Position numbers and translations under genes: made by a program
Origin: Enterobacter ludwigii
GTDB lineage: Bacteria; Pseudomonadota; Gammaproteobacteria; Enterobacterales; Enterobacteriaceae
Assembly: GCA_900068845.1 (NCBI GenBank)
Contig: CEFQ01000001.1
Span: 562,726-626,725 of the forward strand
Reading direction: 5' to 3'
DNA: 64,000 nt
Part shown: piece after piece, positions 10,018 through 19,587 of the stretch
Layout: every line of letters starts with the position of its first letter
Position numbering within the stretch: the stretch's first letter is position 1
The notes under the pieces: model-generated
Database searches by the model: none
Told to the model about the DNA's origin: nothing
Seen by the model: only the letters and a program-made list of their open reading frames with translations

Positions 10018-11424
10018 TTATTCGTCGTCGTATTGCGGGCCGGCGTAGTTATCAAAACGCGACCATTGACCGTTAAAGGTCAAACGTACGGTCCCGATTG
10101 GGCCGTTACGCTGCTTACCAAGAATGATTTCGGCGATGCCTTTCAGATCGCTGTTTTCGTGATAGACCTCGTCGCGATAGATGAACATGATCAAGTCGGC
10201 ATCTTGTTCGATCGAACCTGATTCACGCAGATCCGAGTTCACCGGGCGTTTATCGGCGCGCTGCTCCAGCGAGCGGTTCAGCTGCGACAGCGCCACCACC
10301 GGTACATTCAGTTCTTTCGCCAGCGCTTTAAGCGAGCGCGAGATCTCAGCGATCTCCAGCGTGCGGTTATCCGACAGCGCAGGCACGCGCATCAGCTGCA
10401 AGTAGTCGATCATGATCATGCTCAACCCGCCGTTTTCACGGTAGATACGGCGCGCGCGCGAGCGCACTTCGGTTGGCGTCAGACCAGAAGAGTCATCAAT
10501 AAACATGTTCTTCTTCTCGAGCAAAATCCCCATGGTGGCAGAAATGCGCGCCCAATCTTCATCTTCCAGCTGGCCGGTACGAATACGCGTCTGATCCACG
10601 CGTGACAGCGATGCCAGCATACGCATCATCAGCTGCTCGCTGGGCATCTCCAGACTGAAAATCAGCACCGGCTTCTCCTGCAACATGGCCGCGTTTTCGC
10701 ACAAATTCATGGCGAAGGTGGTTTTACCCATCGAAGGACGCGCTGCAACGATAATCAGGTCCGAGCCCTGCAATCCGGCGGTTTTTTTGTTCAAATCCTG
10801 ATAACCGGTATCGACGCCGGTGACGCCATCGTGCGGTGTTGAGACCAGCGCCTCAATGCGTGATACCGTCGCTTCGAGGATCTGCTCGATATTCTGCGGA
10901 CCCTGATCTTTATTTGCGCGCTGCTCCGCAATTTTGAAAACGTTGGATTCGGCGAAATCGAGTAAATCTTCGCTGCTACGGCCTTGCGGATCGTAACCGG
11001 CATCGGCAATTTGATTCGCTACCGAGATCATTTCACGCACCACTGCACGTTCGCGGACGATGTCAGCATAAGCGCCAATATTTGCCGCACTTGGCGTGTT
11101 TTTTGCCAACTCAGCTAAATAGGCAAAGCCGCCCGCCATCTCTAATTCGCCCAACGTTTCCAGCGATTCAGACAGCGTAATCAAATCGATCGGCTGACCA
11201 GCTTCCAGCAAGCGCTGCATTTCCGTGAAGATCATGCGGTGCGAGCGGTTAAAGAAATCGTTGGCAACGACGCGCTCAGAGACGTTATCCCAGCGCTGGT
11301 TATCCAGCATCAACCCACCGAGCACCGACTGCTCCGCTTCTATGGAATGCGGCGGCATTTTTACGCCTTCCAGCTGCCGATCGCGGGGTTCGTTCGATTT
11401 GTTGGTGGGTTTATTTCCTGCCAT
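10018..11424 (-). CDS. dnaB: Replicative DNA helicase DnaB
   Basis: DnaB is the hexameric 5'-3' helicase that unwinds the replication fork and contacts DnaG and DnaC. The start is the ATG at 11424 (MAGNKPTNKS), matching the E. coli N-terminus. An upstream in-frame start would add 21 unrelated residues. The product is 468 residues. The N-terminal helical domain (PPHSIEAEQSVLGGLML) is followed by the RecA-like domain with Walker A ARPSMGKTT, Walker B MIMIDYLQLM and the C-terminal DLRESGSIEQDADLI motif. No intein is present. It diverges from qorA. Confidence 0.97.
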   Translation of the reverse strand: MAGNKPTNKSNEPRDRQLEGVKMPPHSIEAEQSVLGGLMLDNQRWDNVSERVVANDFFNRSHRMIFTEMQRLLEAGQPIDLITLSESLETLGELEMAGGFAYLAELAKNTPSAANIGAYADIVRERAVVREMISVANQIADAGYDPQGRSSEDLLDFAESNVFKIAEQRANKDQGPQNIEQILEATVSRIEALVSTPHDGVTGVDTGYQDLNKKTAGLQGSDLIIVAARPSMGKTTFAMNLCENAAMLQEKPVLIFSLEMPSEQLMMRMLASLSRVDQTRIRTGQLEDEDWARISATMGILLEKKNMFIDDSSGLTPTEVRSRARRIYRENGGLSMIMIDYLQLMRVPALSDNRTLEIAEISRSLKALAKELNVPVVALSQLNRSLEQRADKRPVNSDLRESGSIEQDADLIMFIYRDEVYHENSDLKGIAEIILGKQRNGPIGTVRLTFNGQWSRFDNYAGPQYDDE

Positions 11425-11497
11425 AGTGAATGCATTACCGATCGTGAAAGGGACGCGCAAGTATAACGTCCCAGGATGAACAATCACAGGAGTCAGA

Positions 11498-12481
11498 ATG
11501 GCAAAGCGTATTCAATTCAACCAACACGGGGCGCCTTCCGTACTGCAATGGGTCGATTTCGAATTAGCCGATCCCGCAGAGCATGAAGTGCAGGTGGAAA
11601 ATAAGGCGATTGGCATTAACTACATCGATACCTACGTGCGCAGCGGCTTATATCCGCAAAGCACCTTCCCTTCCGGTTTGGGCACTGAAGCGGCAGGCGT
11701 GGTGAAGCGGGTCGGATCGGCAGTGACGCGCTTTAAAGCGGGCGATCGCGTGGTCTATTGCCAGTCCGCACTCGGCGCCTACAGCGAAGCGCATAACGTG
11801 GCGGAAGATCGTCTGGTCGTTTTGCCGGACAGCATCAGCTTCGAGCAAGGTGCGGCCTCTTTCCTCAAGGGCTTAACCGTTCAATATCTGCTGCGTCAAA
11901 CCTACAAAGTGAAGGCCGATGAAATCTTCCTGTTCCATGCTGCTGCCGGCGGCGTGGGTTTGATTGCCTGCCAGTGGGCAAAAGCGCTGGGCGCACATTT
12001 GATTGGAACAGTGGGATCGGCTGAGAAAGCGCAGATTGCCAAAGATGCCGGTGCATGGGCGACGATCAACTACCGCGAAGAGGATATCGCCAGGCGCGTC
12101 AGCGAGCTGACCAACGGTGAGAAAGTGGCAGTGGTGTACGACTCAGTAGGTAAAGATACCTGGGAACCTTCGCTGGATAGCCTGCGTCGCCACGGATTGA
12201 TGGTGAGTTTTGGCAATGCATCGGGCCCAGTAACCGGTATCGATCTCGGTATCCTGAATAAGAAGGGGTCGCTGTTTGTCACCCGACCTTCGCTGTTTGG
12301 TTACATCACCAACCGTGAAGAACTGGATGCTGCCAGCAACGAACTGTTCTCACTGATCGCCAGTCGGGCCATTCAGCTTAACGTCCCCGACCAGCAGAAA
12401 TTTGCCTTGAGCGACGCAGTGCGCGCGCATCAGGTACTGGAGAGCCGTGCGACTCAAGGTTCAAGCTTGTTGATTCCCTGA
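11498..12481 (+). CDS. qorA: NADPH:quinone oxidoreductase
   Basis: The 327-residue product is the zinc-free medium-chain reductase QorA, which reduces quinones with NADPH in the cytoplasm. The nucleotide-binding motif is AAAGGVGLIACQWAKALGA near residue 148, and the GINYIDTYVRSGLYP segment is typical of the family; the zinc-binding cysteines of alcohol dehydrogenases are absent. Length equals the E. coli protein. It diverges from dnaB as in E. coli and ends at a strong terminator. Confidence 0.95.
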   Translation: MAKRIQFNQHGAPSVLQWVDFELADPAEHEVQVENKAIGINYIDTYVRSGLYPQSTFPSGLGTEAAGVVKRVGSAVTRFKAGDRVVYCQSALGAYSEAHNVAEDRLVVLPDSISFEQGAASFLKGLTVQYLLRQTYKVKADEIFLFHAAAGGVGLIACQWAKALGAHLIGTVGSAEKAQIAKDAGAWATINYREEDIARRVSELTNGEKVAVVYDSVGKDTWEPSLDSLRRHGLMVSFGNASGPVTGIDLGILNKKGSLFVTRPSLFGYITNREELDAASNELFSLIASRAIQLNVPDQQKFALSDAVRAHQVLESRATQGSSLLIP

Positions 12482-12496
12482 ACGCTAAAAGCAAAC

Positions 12497-12530
12497 GGGG
12501 CTTCCCGTAGGAAGCCCCTTTTTTCTTTCT
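12497..12530 (+). terminator. Terminator of qorA
   Basis: GGGGCTTCC and GGAAGCCCC form a 9-bp perfect stem around CGTA, followed by a T-rich tract broken only by two C residues. Confidence 0.93.
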
Positions 12531-12676
12531 TTTTTATAGTTCGCGCTGGTGTAGGGACAGCGGCGATGAATTGGTTTTAAACAACGCCAATCATCCTGAC
12601 AGAAAACATAAGTAAAAAATATGTTTAATTGCGAAATAGGTCTAAGCAATTTCTGAGTCTGTGATCGTTACCGCAA

Positions 12677-12943
12677 TTAGCGCCAACCTTTTCGCTCTAA
12701 GTCACTGATTTTTCTTTTCAGCCTGCGCAATTTAGCCTCGCCTGATGGCGTTGTAAATGCCCGGTACAGCCAGACAGCGATAACCGCCAGCACCAGCCAA
12801 GGCAACACTTTAATAACAATCGCCAGCAATCCACCGAAGAACATTACAGCGGTGGCCACTACCAATGCCGCAATAACGCCCAGCAGCGATACACCGGTGA
12901 ACAGCAGCATCAGAAAAAAGCCAAGAACAAATAGAATTTCCAT
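12677..12943 (-). CDS. pspG: Phage shock protein G
   Basis: The 88-residue protein has two membrane spans (about 3-27 and 28-62) and the conserved TGVSLLG and ALVVATAVMF stretches of PspG. A basic tail follows (RRLKRKISDLERKGWR) that differs from E. coli PspG (80 residues). PspG belongs to the PspF/sigma54-controlled membrane-stress response. A sigma54 promoter 35 nt upstream supports the call. It lies between qorA and dusA, as in E. coli. Confidence 0.93.
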   Translation of the reverse strand: MEILFVLGFFLMLLFTGVSLLGVIAALVVATAVMFFGGLLAIVIKVLPWLVLAVIAVWLYRAFTTPSGEAKLRRLKRKISDLERKGWR

Positions 12944-12977
12944 AAAGGCTCTCCTGTGTAAATAACACTAAGAGCAT

Positions 12978-12994
12978 TACAAGATGCGTGCCAA
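12978..12994 (-). promoter_or_regulatory. Sigma54 (RpoN) promoter of pspG
   Basis: The minus strand reads TTGGCACGCATCTTGTA. It has the -24 element TTGGCACG with an invariant GG and a -12 element TTGTA, with correct spacing. Transcription would start about 25 nt before the pspG ATG. PspF would be the expected activator. Confidence 0.85.
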
Positions 12995-13107
12995 CGTTTA
13001 AAATAAGCTAACTCTTTGAAAGTATTATGTAGAGGAAAAATGCGAGGTTTCAAGTGTGATGAAAATTACTAACTATTGGCGTAAAAAAAACCAGAACACC
13101 CACTTTT

Positions 13108-13136
13108 GTAGGGTCGCCATTAATGGCGACCTCTAC
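13108..13136. repeat. Short palindromic repeat, family A
   Basis: GGTCGCCAT and ATGGCGACC surround a TA centre (13112-13131), preceded by GTAG and followed by a CTCTAC remnant. The same palindrome recurs near 34.6, 55.8 and 61.3 kb, which marks it as a dispersed REP-like element. It lies directly after dusA and may end or stabilise that transcript. Confidence 0.85.
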
Positions 13137-13144
13137 ATCAATGC

Positions 13145-14143
13145 TTAAAGCGCTTCCTGCGGGATTTTATCGGCCACCAATGCCAACGCCGCTTCCAATA
13201 CACGCACATCCGCGCCTGCTTTATGGGCATTTTCACTCAAATAGCGACGCCATTGACGAGCACCCGGAATCCCCTGGAACAGGCCGAGCATATGACGCGT
13301 AACATGGCCGAGATACATCCCTTTGGACAATTCAGCTTCAATGTAAGGATACATTGAGCGCACCACCGCGACCGGATCCACGCTCGGCGTATCGCGGCCA
13401 AACAGTTCGCGGTCGACCTGCGCCAAAATGCCTGGGTTCTGATAGGCTTCGCGCCCCATCATCACGCCATCCATATACTGCAAGTGAAGCTTTGCTTCTT
13501 CCAGCGTCTTAATGCCGCCATTAATGGCCATGGTCAGCCCCGGGAAGTCACGCTTAAGCTGATAAACGCGTGGATAATCCAGCGGCGGTATCTCGCGATT
13601 CTCTTTTGGACTTAAACCCGACAGCCACGCCTTTCGCGCATGGATAATAAAGGTATCGCAGCCGCCCTGTTGCGCCACGGTGCCAATAAAATCACACAGG
13701 AATTCATAGCTGTCCTGCTCATCAATCCCGATACGGGTTTTTACCGTTACCGGAATGCTCACCACATCGCGCATCGCTTTAATACAGTCGGCTACCAACG
13801 CCGCATCGCCCATCAGGCAGGCGCCAAAACGGCCGTTCTGCACACGATCGGACGGACAACCCACGTTCAGGTTGATCTCATCGTAGCCACGCGCTTCTGC
13901 CAGCTTAGCGCACTGCGCCAGCGCAGCCGGGTCGCTACCACCCAATTGCAGCGCCAGCGGGTGCTCTTCCTCGCTGTAGGCCAGATAGTCGCCTTTGCCG
14001 TGAATGATCGCGCCGGTCGTCACCATTTCGGTATACAGCAGCGTGTCACCACTCAGCTGACGGTGGAAATAACGACAGTGACGATCGGTCCAGTCGAGCA
14101 TGGGGGCGATGGAGAAACGTTGCGAGGAGAAAGTATCGGTCAT
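13145..14143 (-). CDS. dusA: tRNA-dihydrouridine(20/20a) synthase DusA
   Basis: DusA reduces U20/U20a in the D-loop of tRNAs with FMN and NADPH. The 332-residue protein has the N-terminal FMN barrel start [16 protein letters not shown], the catalytic cysteine C96 in [14 protein letters not shown], and the [16 protein letters not shown] loop typical of DusA. Length matches the family. It is a single gene with a family A palindrome just downstream. Confidence 0.96.
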   Translation of the reverse strand: MTDTFSSQRFSIAPMLDWTDRHCRYFHRQLSGDTLLYTEMVTTGAIIHGKGDYLAYSEEEHPLALQLGGSDPAALAQCAKLAEARGYDEINLNVGCPSDRVQNGRFGACLMGDAALVADCIKAMRDVVSIPVTVKTRIGIDEQDSYEFLCDFIGTVAQQGGCDTFIIHARKAWLSGLSPKENREIPPLDYPRVYQLKRDFPGLTMAINGGIKTLEEAKLHLQYMDGVMMGREAYQNPGILAQVDRELFGRDTPSVDPVAVVRSMYPYIEAELSKGMYLGHVTRHMLGLFQGIPGARQWRRYLSENAHKAGADVRVLEAALALVADKIPQEAL

Positions 14144-14201
14144 GAAACGCAGTAAATCCGCAGTAAGTTAAGTGATGAGAAACTGCGCAATCATATCACA
14201 G

Positions 14202-14226
14202 CAAAACGGGCGACACAGCCGCCCGT
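14202..14226 (-). terminator. Terminator of the TraF-like gene
   Basis: On the minus strand ACGGGCG and CGCCCGT form a 7-bp stem with a 7-nt loop followed by TTTTGC. It lies 15 nt after the stop codon; the T run is short. Confidence 0.65.
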
Positions 14227-14240
14227 TATCAGTCAGGCGA

Positions 14241-15491
14241 TTAGAAGTTAAATCCGAGCTGCAACATCGCACCCACGGTATTGTCCTTACCTACCGACCC
14301 GGCCAGGTCGAGATGGACGGTATTGTTGAACGGTGAAACGCCTAAGCCGGCGGTGAACACATCGGTATCGGTTGACTTCAGATCGGCACGATAACCGGCA
14401 CGCAGCGCCAGCCAATCCAGCACACGATATTCCGCACCCACGCCGGCATACTGGCTGGTATCTTCCGATTTGAAGCGCTTGGTTTCTGTCAGATCAACAT
14501 CACCCGCCAGCGTGAATGGCCCGTTATTCCAGGAAAGTCCGGTAGTGACCAGCGGGCGAATTTGGTAAGTATCGCGGTAGCCGTTCACCTCTTTGGTGTC
14601 GATATCACGCGAAATCAGGTTCTGGCCCGTAACACCCAAGGTCCAGTTATCGCCGAAATCGGTAGCAATACCGGCATCCATATTAAAACCGGTATCGCTG
14701 CTACGATAGCGGCTGCTGTTAATGTCACTCTTGTCGTAGTTGTAGATACTGGCGGTGTAGTTATACAGCCAGGTTTTCTGCAGCTTTGGCGTTACGCCAA
14801 CCGAGACTGGATGGCCTGCAACTGAGAACTCATGCGCGACTGACACACCATAATCGGTGACTAGCGCAGCCAGGCCGTTAGCGCTGGAACGCAAGTTATC
14901 CTCATCGCCCGGAACAGGAATTCGCGTGCCGTTAGCAACAGCCCGCAGGTAGGCAATATCACTGTCTGCGACGTTGGCGCGTACGATCGCACTGCCGTAG
15001 GCTTTAGTAATAAAAGCAAAAGGTAACGTTTCATTCGGGACGGTGACGGCCAGCGCCACACCTGCATTTGCATGGGCTTTATTGCCGCGCAGATCGCTGA
15101 GCTGATTAGCCATATCGCCTGCGGCGGCCTTCAGTTGCGGATAACCATTGAGGTAATCAGCAGAGGTCAGTTTATCGATTACATCCTGATAACGATCGAC
15201 GGTATCGGTAATGTCATCGACCCGATCAATTAATTTGTCTTTATCGGTAACTTGCGCGCCCGCTGAAGGAAAGATGATGCTGACGTTATCTTCAGGCTGC
15301 GCTTTGGTCATCAATGCGGGGTTAGCCAGCACTGCTGAACTCCAGGTAGAAGAAGCTACGCCCGTACCGCCCATTGCGTCATTACGTGCGTCATACCATG
15401 TACCTGCTGCCAGCGCTGAGGAAGAAAGAAATACTGCATTCAAACCAACAAGATAAGCTACTTTTTTGTGCCTGAATAATGTCTTCACCAT
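14241..15491 (-). CDS. TraF-like outer-membrane beta-barrel protein
   Basis: The 416-residue product has a signal peptide (MVKTLFRHKK, hydrophobic core to about 25, ALA cleavage). It then has GTWYDARNDAMGGTGVAS, typical of the TraF_2/FadL-like family often named plasmid transfer protein TraF. The second half consists of alternating beta strands and ends in the aromatic FNF, which favours outer-membrane insertion. The ATG at 15491 has a Shine-Dalgarno-like AGG; an upstream GTG at 15527 has poorer support. Function is unknown, possibly uptake of a hydrophobic compound. No conjugation genes are near, so the family name should not be read as a role in transfer. Confidence 0.75.
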   Translation of the reverse strand: MVKTLFRHKKVAYLVGLNAVFLSSSALAAGTWYDARNDAMGGTGVASSTWSSAVLANPALMTKAQPEDNVSIIFPSAGAQVTDKDKLIDRVDDITDTVDRYQDVIDKLTSADYLNGYPQLKAAAGDMANQLSDLRGNKAHANAGVALAVTVPNETLPFAFITKAYGSAIVRANVADSDIAYLRAVANGTRIPVPGDEDNLRSSANGLAALVTDYGVSVAHEFSVAGHPVSVGVTPKLQKTWLYNYTASIYNYDKSDINSSRYRSSDTGFNMDAGIATDFGDNWTLGVTGQNLISRDIDTKEVNGYRDTYQIRPLVTTGLSWNNGPFTLAGDVDLTETKRFKSEDTSQYAGVGAEYRVLDWLALRAGYRADLKSTDTDVFTAGLGVSPFNNTVHLDLAGSVGKDNTVGAMLQLGFNF

Positions 15492-15941
15492 GAGCCTGCC
15501 ATCACCTTTAAAATGTCGCTGAATCACTCACCGACTGAAAGTTTAGTTAGCCGCTATTCTGAACGCTGGCTAACGCTTCATTGCTGTGAATTGAAAGGAA
15601 ATAGCACTGCTATTCGCAGAATTGGATGCGTAAGCACCACTCCGCTGTTTTTATATGCAGAAAAATTACTAGTGGGTAGTTTGATACCAGAAATTACTTA
15701 AGGCCTTTTGAACCATAGCCGCTAACCCGGTGAGTTGCAACGCAAAAGCCTGCTACCGTTACGCTGTCTGGCGGGACGCTTTTTACAGGTTAAATCGTTG
15801 AGGCAACATTAGCGGGCAAAATAGGCTGATAATTTATTGATTGATGAGAATTTTCTTGCGGATTTTAAGGATAATAAGCAATCACAGCAGGGCAAAAGTT
15901 TGTGTGATAAAATAACATCACCTGCTACCCGGAGAATGCTT
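15492..15941. other. Intergenic region between the TraF-like gene and zur
   Basis: This 450-bp gap holds no convincing ORF, RNA gene or repeat. It must contain promoters for the two divergent genes. Near zur there is a dyad, GTGAT and ATCAC around AAAATAAC (15904-15921), that could be a promoter-proximal operator, but I cannot assign a regulator. Confidence 0.5.
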
Positions 15942-16463
15942 ATGTCTAACCTCACGCCCGAACAACTTCTTACCCAGGCAGAATCACTGTGTCTTGACCG
16001 CGGCGTGCGCCTCACCCCTCAACGCGCCGAAGTGTTGCGTTTGATGGCAGAGCAGAATGGTTCGATAAGTGCTTACGATTTGCTGGATCAATTACGCGTC
16101 AGTGAGCCCCAAGCTAAGCCCCCCACCATTTACCGCGCGCTTGATTTCCTGTTGGAACAGGGGTTCATTCATCGTGTTGAGTCGAATAACAGTTATGTGG
16201 TTTGCCATCATTTTGATGAGCCGGCACATACTTCGGTAATGCTGGTGTGCGACGGTTGCGCGGCGGTGAGCGAAAAACATGCTCATGGCGTAGAAAAAAC
16301 CATAGCGGCGCTGGCAGATCAGGCGGGATTTTCACTGCGTCATACGGTGATTGAAGCTCATGGCTTGTGTGAGAATTGTGCAGAGGTTGCGGCTTGTACG
16401 CATCATGAAAGTTGCGAACACGACCATCAGGTTGAAGGTAAAAAACGGGTGAGAAAGGCGTAA
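15942..16463 (+). CDS. zur: Zinc uptake regulator Zur
   Basis: Zur is the Fur-family repressor that shuts off zinc import when zinc is plentiful. The 173-residue product begins MSNLTPEQLL at the ATG at 15942, which has GGAG at 7-nt spacing. It contains the winged helix (RLTPQRAEVLRLM to PPTIYRALDFLLEQGFIHRVES) and the metal-binding half with CDGC, C-x2-C in LCENC and a His-rich tail. The order zur-yjbJ-dinF-lexA is that of E. coli. Confidence 0.95.
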   Translation: MSNLTPEQLLTQAESLCLDRGVRLTPQRAEVLRLMAEQNGSISAYDLLDQLRVSEPQAKPPTIYRALDFLLEQGFIHRVESNNSYVVCHHFDEPAHTSVMLVCDGCAAVSEKHAHGVEKTIAALADQAGFSLRHTVIEAHGLCENCAEVAACTHHESCEHDHQVEGKKRVRKA

Positions 16464-16536
16464 TGGGCACTTCCATGTGCCGACCCGATCATAACGACCG
16501 GTGGGTAGGAGCATCATCCGTAATAGGGGAAATCGA

Positions 16537-16749
16537 CTACCAGCGGTAATCTTTGTTGTGGGTTTCCCATTCTTTCACTTCGGTCTCTGCTTGGTCTTTC
16601 GCATACCCGTAGCGTTCCTGGATTTTACCGACAAGCTGCTCGCGTTTACCTTCGATTACGGTCATATCATCATCCGTAAGCTTGCCCCACTTTTCCTTCA
16701 TTTTACCTTTGAACTGCTTCCAGTTTCCGCTCGCTTCGTCTTTGTTCAT
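16537..16749 (-). CDS. yjbJ: CsbD-family stress protein YjbJ
   Basis: The 70-residue hydrophilic protein starts MNKDEASGNWKQFKGKMKE and matches E. coli YjbJ almost throughout, including the C-terminal YRW. YjbJ is an abundant general-stress (RpoS-linked) protein of unknown biochemical role. The ATG at 16749 has GGAGG at 6-nt spacing; a longer start would add six residues and has no such site. It converges on zur. Confidence 0.94.
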   Translation of the reverse strand: MNKDEASGNWKQFKGKMKEKWGKLTDDDMTVIEGKREQLVGKIQERYGYAKDQAETEVKEWETHNKDYRW

Positions 16750-16913
16750 AATAATCCTCCACTTCATCCTGAGTGAGATAGATATATTGCCTGCCTATCA
16801 GGCGATATACCCACACAACGCGCTACTCATTTGCGCCGTATAAGGTAATTGTAGTAGCCGTTTCGTAGTTTGCAGAGAATTACAGATTAATCTGTAGTTT
16901 ACGCTTCGCTTAT

Positions 16914-18236
16914 TCAGGCATTGAACCAGCTATTACGTTGCCAGTGCCCACGCCAGATTACCCACAGCGAGAGCCCACGTAACGCGAGAAATACCGTCAC
17001 CGCCAGCCATAAACCGTGGTTGCCCAGCCGCGGCAGCGTCAATAGTGACAAGCCATAGCCGATTGCCGCTATCACCATGCTGTTACGCATTTCACGGCCA
17101 CGCGTTGCGCCAATAAACATGCCATCCAGCAGATAGCACCAAACACCAACCAGCGGCAGAATCACTTGCCAGATAAGGTAGCGATCGGCCATTTCGCGCA
17201 GCGCTTCCAGTGAAGTCAGCATCGCCACTATCTGCGGACCCGTAAAGGCATAAATCAGCGCAAATATCACCGCAACAAAACAGGCCTGACGGCAGGCCGC
17301 ATGCCAGATAAGCAATAATCGACTGCGATCTTTGGCCCCAACGGCCTCACCGGAGCAGGCTTCAACTGCGTAGGCAAAACCATCCAGCGCGTAAGCAGTA
17401 AAAGTGAGGAACATCAGCAGTACAGCATTGACCGCTACCACATCCGGTCCAATACGCGCACCAAGAATCGTGAGCGAGGCAAAACAGATTTGCAGCATTA
17501 AGGAGCGCAACATAATGTCGCGATTAAGGCGGAACAGCCGTGCCGCATCGCCGCGCCAGCTGCTTTTTAGCAGAGTAAAATGGATACCGCGCATTTTCAG
17601 CACACGCGCCACCATCCACAGCCCCACGCCCAGCGTGACATATTCTGCCAGTGCGGTTGCCGCGGCCGCCCCGGCCACGCCCCAATGCAGTTTGAGGACA
17701 AACAGCAGATCAAGCAGGATGTTGACCAGATTGCCAATGATCAGCAGCACCATCGGCGCACGTGCATACTGCACGCCCAGCAGCCAGCCGAGAATCACCA
17801 GATTGGCTAAGGTCGCAGGCGCACTTAGCCAGCGAATCTCAATGAATATTTTCGCCTGGTGTTGCACTTCCGGGCTGCCACCCATCAAGGCTGCAGCCAA
17901 ACTGCTTACCGGCGTCCGCAGCACCATAAACAGCACACCAAAAACCAGCGCAATCAGCAGCGGTTGCGCTAAGGCGCGCGCCAGCGCGGTTTTATCATTA
18001 GCACCAAATGCCTGAGCGGTGAGTCCGGTCGTGCTCATGCGCAGGAACAATAGGAGCATAAAGATGAAGCTGGTTGCCGTCGTGCCAACCGCGACACCGC
18101 CCAAATAGATAGGGCTGTCGAGATGACCAATAACGGCAGTATCCACCACGCCCAATAACGGGACGGTGATGTTTGAAAGGATCATCGGCAGCGCCAGCCG
18201 CCAGAGCGTTTTATCTGAAGAGGAAAACAGCTGCAT
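16914..18236 (-). CDS. dinF: MATE-family efflux protein DinF
   Basis: The 440-residue protein has about 12 membrane spans in two homologous bundles, as in MATE cation-coupled exporters. It aligns with E. coli DinF from the start (LWRLALPMILSNITVPLLGVVDTAVIGHL). DinF is linked to SOS induction through lexA and to protection from oxidative stress and bile salts. It follows lexA by 135 nt on the same strand, so read-through from the LexA-controlled promoter is likely. Confidence 0.94.
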   Translation of the reverse strand: MQLFSSSDKTLWRLALPMILSNITVPLLGVVDTAVIGHLDSPIYLGGVAVGTTATSFIFMLLLFLRMSTTGLTAQAFGANDKTALARALAQPLLIALVFGVLFMVLRTPVSSLAAALMGGSPEVQHQAKIFIEIRWLSAPATLANLVILGWLLGVQYARAPMVLLIIGNLVNILLDLLFVLKLHWGVAGAAAATALAEYVTLGVGLWMVARVLKMRGIHFTLLKSSWRGDAARLFRLNRDIMLRSLMLQICFASLTILGARIGPDVVAVNAVLLMFLTFTAYALDGFAYAVEACSGEAVGAKDRSRLLLIWHAACRQACFVAVIFALIYAFTGPQIVAMLTSLEALREMADRYLIWQVILPLVGVWCYLLDGMFIGATRGREMRNSMVIAAIGYGLSLLTLPRLGNHGLWLAVTVFLALRGLSLWVIWRGHWQRNSWFNA

Positions 18237-18371
18237 TCGCCCATTCCGTTGTGTGCGGTAATCAGCGTAATGGCGCCAGAGTGAGCCGCAGAAAGAGTCA
18301 CAGAGAAGTAAAACAGCAGACTGCGGTTAGCGCATGATACGCCACCGCAGTGGGTGAGGCTCAGAAACTGA

Positions 18372-18986
18372 TTAGAGCCACTCGCCGTTGCGCACAATCC
18401 CGACAGCCAAACCTTCAACGGTTAGCGACTGCTCACGGGTATCGACGACAATCGGCTGAAAATCGGTATTTTCTGGCAGCAGATGAACAATCGCACCCTG
18501 CTTTTTCCAGCGTTTCACGGTGACTTCATCATCAATGCGCGCCACTACAACCTGGCCGTTACGCACTTCCTGAGTTTTATGCACCGCCAACAGATCGCCA
18601 TCCATAATGCCAATGTCTTTCATCGACATACCGCTCACGCGCAACAGAAAATCAGCGCTCGGTTTGAACAGGTTAGCATCCACCTGGTAGTGGGCTTCGA
18701 TGTGTTCCTGTGCCAGCAAGGGCTCACCGGCAGCGACGCGGCCAATCAGCGGCAGACCTTCGCTCGGTTCTTCTTCCATCAACAGGCGAATCCCGCGCGA
18801 TGCGCCGGAAACAATTTCAATTACGCCTTTACGCGCCAGCGCTTTCAGATGCTCTTCAGCAGCATTGGGCGAGCGAAAACCCAGTTGCGCAGCAATTTCC
18901 GCACGCGTTGGCGGCATGCCCGTCTGGTTAATATGGTCGCGAATCAGGTCATAGACCTGTTGCTGCCGTGCAGTTAACGCTTTCAT
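18372..18986 (-). CDS. lexA: SOS repressor LexA
   Basis: LexA represses the SOS regulon and cleaves itself when RecA filaments form. The 204-residue protein has the N-terminal winged helix ([19 protein letters not shown]) and the S24-type latent protease. The cleavage site is A86-G87 in GRVAAGEP, the nucleophile is S121 in SGMSM, and the general base is K158. Two LexA boxes immediately upstream indicate autoregulation. It is followed by dinF. Confidence 0.98.
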   Translation of the reverse strand: MKALTARQQQVYDLIRDHINQTGMPPTRAEIAAQLGFRSPNAAEEHLKALARKGVIEIVSGASRGIRLLMEEEPSEGLPLIGRVAAGEPLLAQEHIEAHYQVDANLFKPSADFLLRVSGMSMKDIGIMDGDLLAVHKTQEVRNGQVVVARIDDEVTVKRWKKQGAIVHLLPENTDFQPIVVDTREQSLTVEGLAVGIVRNGEWL

Positions 18987-18994
18987 CCCGCCCC

Positions 18995-19010
18995 CTGGTT
19001 GTTTATACAG
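18995..19010 (-). promoter_or_regulatory. LexA box 2 of lexA
   Basis: CTGGTTGTTTATACAG is a LexA box with one half-site change (CTGG for CTGT). It lies 9 nt upstream of the lexA start and next to the stronger box. Confidence 0.85.
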
Positions 19011-19013
19011 TCG

Positions 19014-19029
19014 CTGTGAGTATATACAG
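19014..19029 (-). promoter_or_regulatory. LexA box 1 of lexA
   Basis: CTGTGAGTATATACAG carries both perfect half-sites, CTGT and ACAG, eight bases apart. The tandem arrangement of two boxes before lexA is the same as in E. coli. Confidence 0.95.
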
Positions 19030-19091
19030 GTATTGGCGAAATGAAAACCGTAACAGAGGGAAAAATCAGCGGTTTGATGAATCTGGAATCC

Positions 19092-19460
19092 CTATCTCAA
19101 ATGCGTCCAGAGCAGCGCGATCCAGACGAACAGAGCCAGTAAGATAGTCAGTAATACGGCAGCCGATCCCATATCTTTGGCGCGGCCCGCGAGCGGATGT
19201 TGCTCTTGCCCAATGCGGTCCACCACCGCTTCGATAGCGCTATTAAGGATCTCAACGATGATAACCAGCACCACCGAGCCAATCATTAAGATGCGGGCGA
19301 TGGTATCTACATCCAGCCAGCAGGCCACAAGAATAGCCACCAGCGCGGCAACGGCTTCCTGCCGAAATGCGGCTTCGTGCTGCCATGCGGCGCGCAACCC
19401 CTGCCAGGAATAACCGGCGGCTTTCACTATTCTTACTAAACCGGTGACGTTATTTGCCAT
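19092..19460 (-). CDS. dgkA: Diacylglycerol kinase DgkA
   Basis: DgkA is the small trimeric inner-membrane kinase that returns diacylglycerol from membrane-derived oligosaccharide synthesis to phosphatidate. The 122-residue protein has three membrane helices and the catalytic signature EILNSAIEAVVDRI with the following KDMGSAAV. Length matches the family. It diverges from plsB, the classic arrangement of two phospholipid genes. Confidence 0.97.
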   Translation of the reverse strand: MANNVTGLVRIVKAAGYSWQGLRAAWQHEAAFRQEAVAALVAILVACWLDVDTIARILMIGSVVLVIIVEILNSAIEAVVDRIGQEQHPLAGRAKDMGSAAVLLTILLALFVWIALLWTHLR

Positions 19461-19467
19461 GTCTATG

Positions 19468-19494
19468 GAACCCTTGAACTATTTTGACGTCAAT
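19468..19494 (+). promoter_or_regulatory. Candidate sigmaE promoter of plsB
   Basis: GAACCC and TCAAT are separated by 16 nt, close to the sigmaE pattern GAACTT-N16-TCnnA. In E. coli, plsB is a known sigmaE target, which supports the reading; the -35 match is imperfect. Confidence 0.55.
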
Positions 19495-19587
19495 GTGTGG
19501 GCAGTTTGAGGCGGCAGAGCCACAGACCTTCGCTGCGCTTTCTGGTATGCTTGCCGCGCTTTGCTAACAAGAGGCTTAAAGTTGTCT

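Noticed and set aside
14241..15491. Conjugative or integrative element suggested by the TraF family name
   Set aside because: No relaxase, type IV secretion, integrase or attachment site is near; the family includes many chromosomal outer-membrane proteins.
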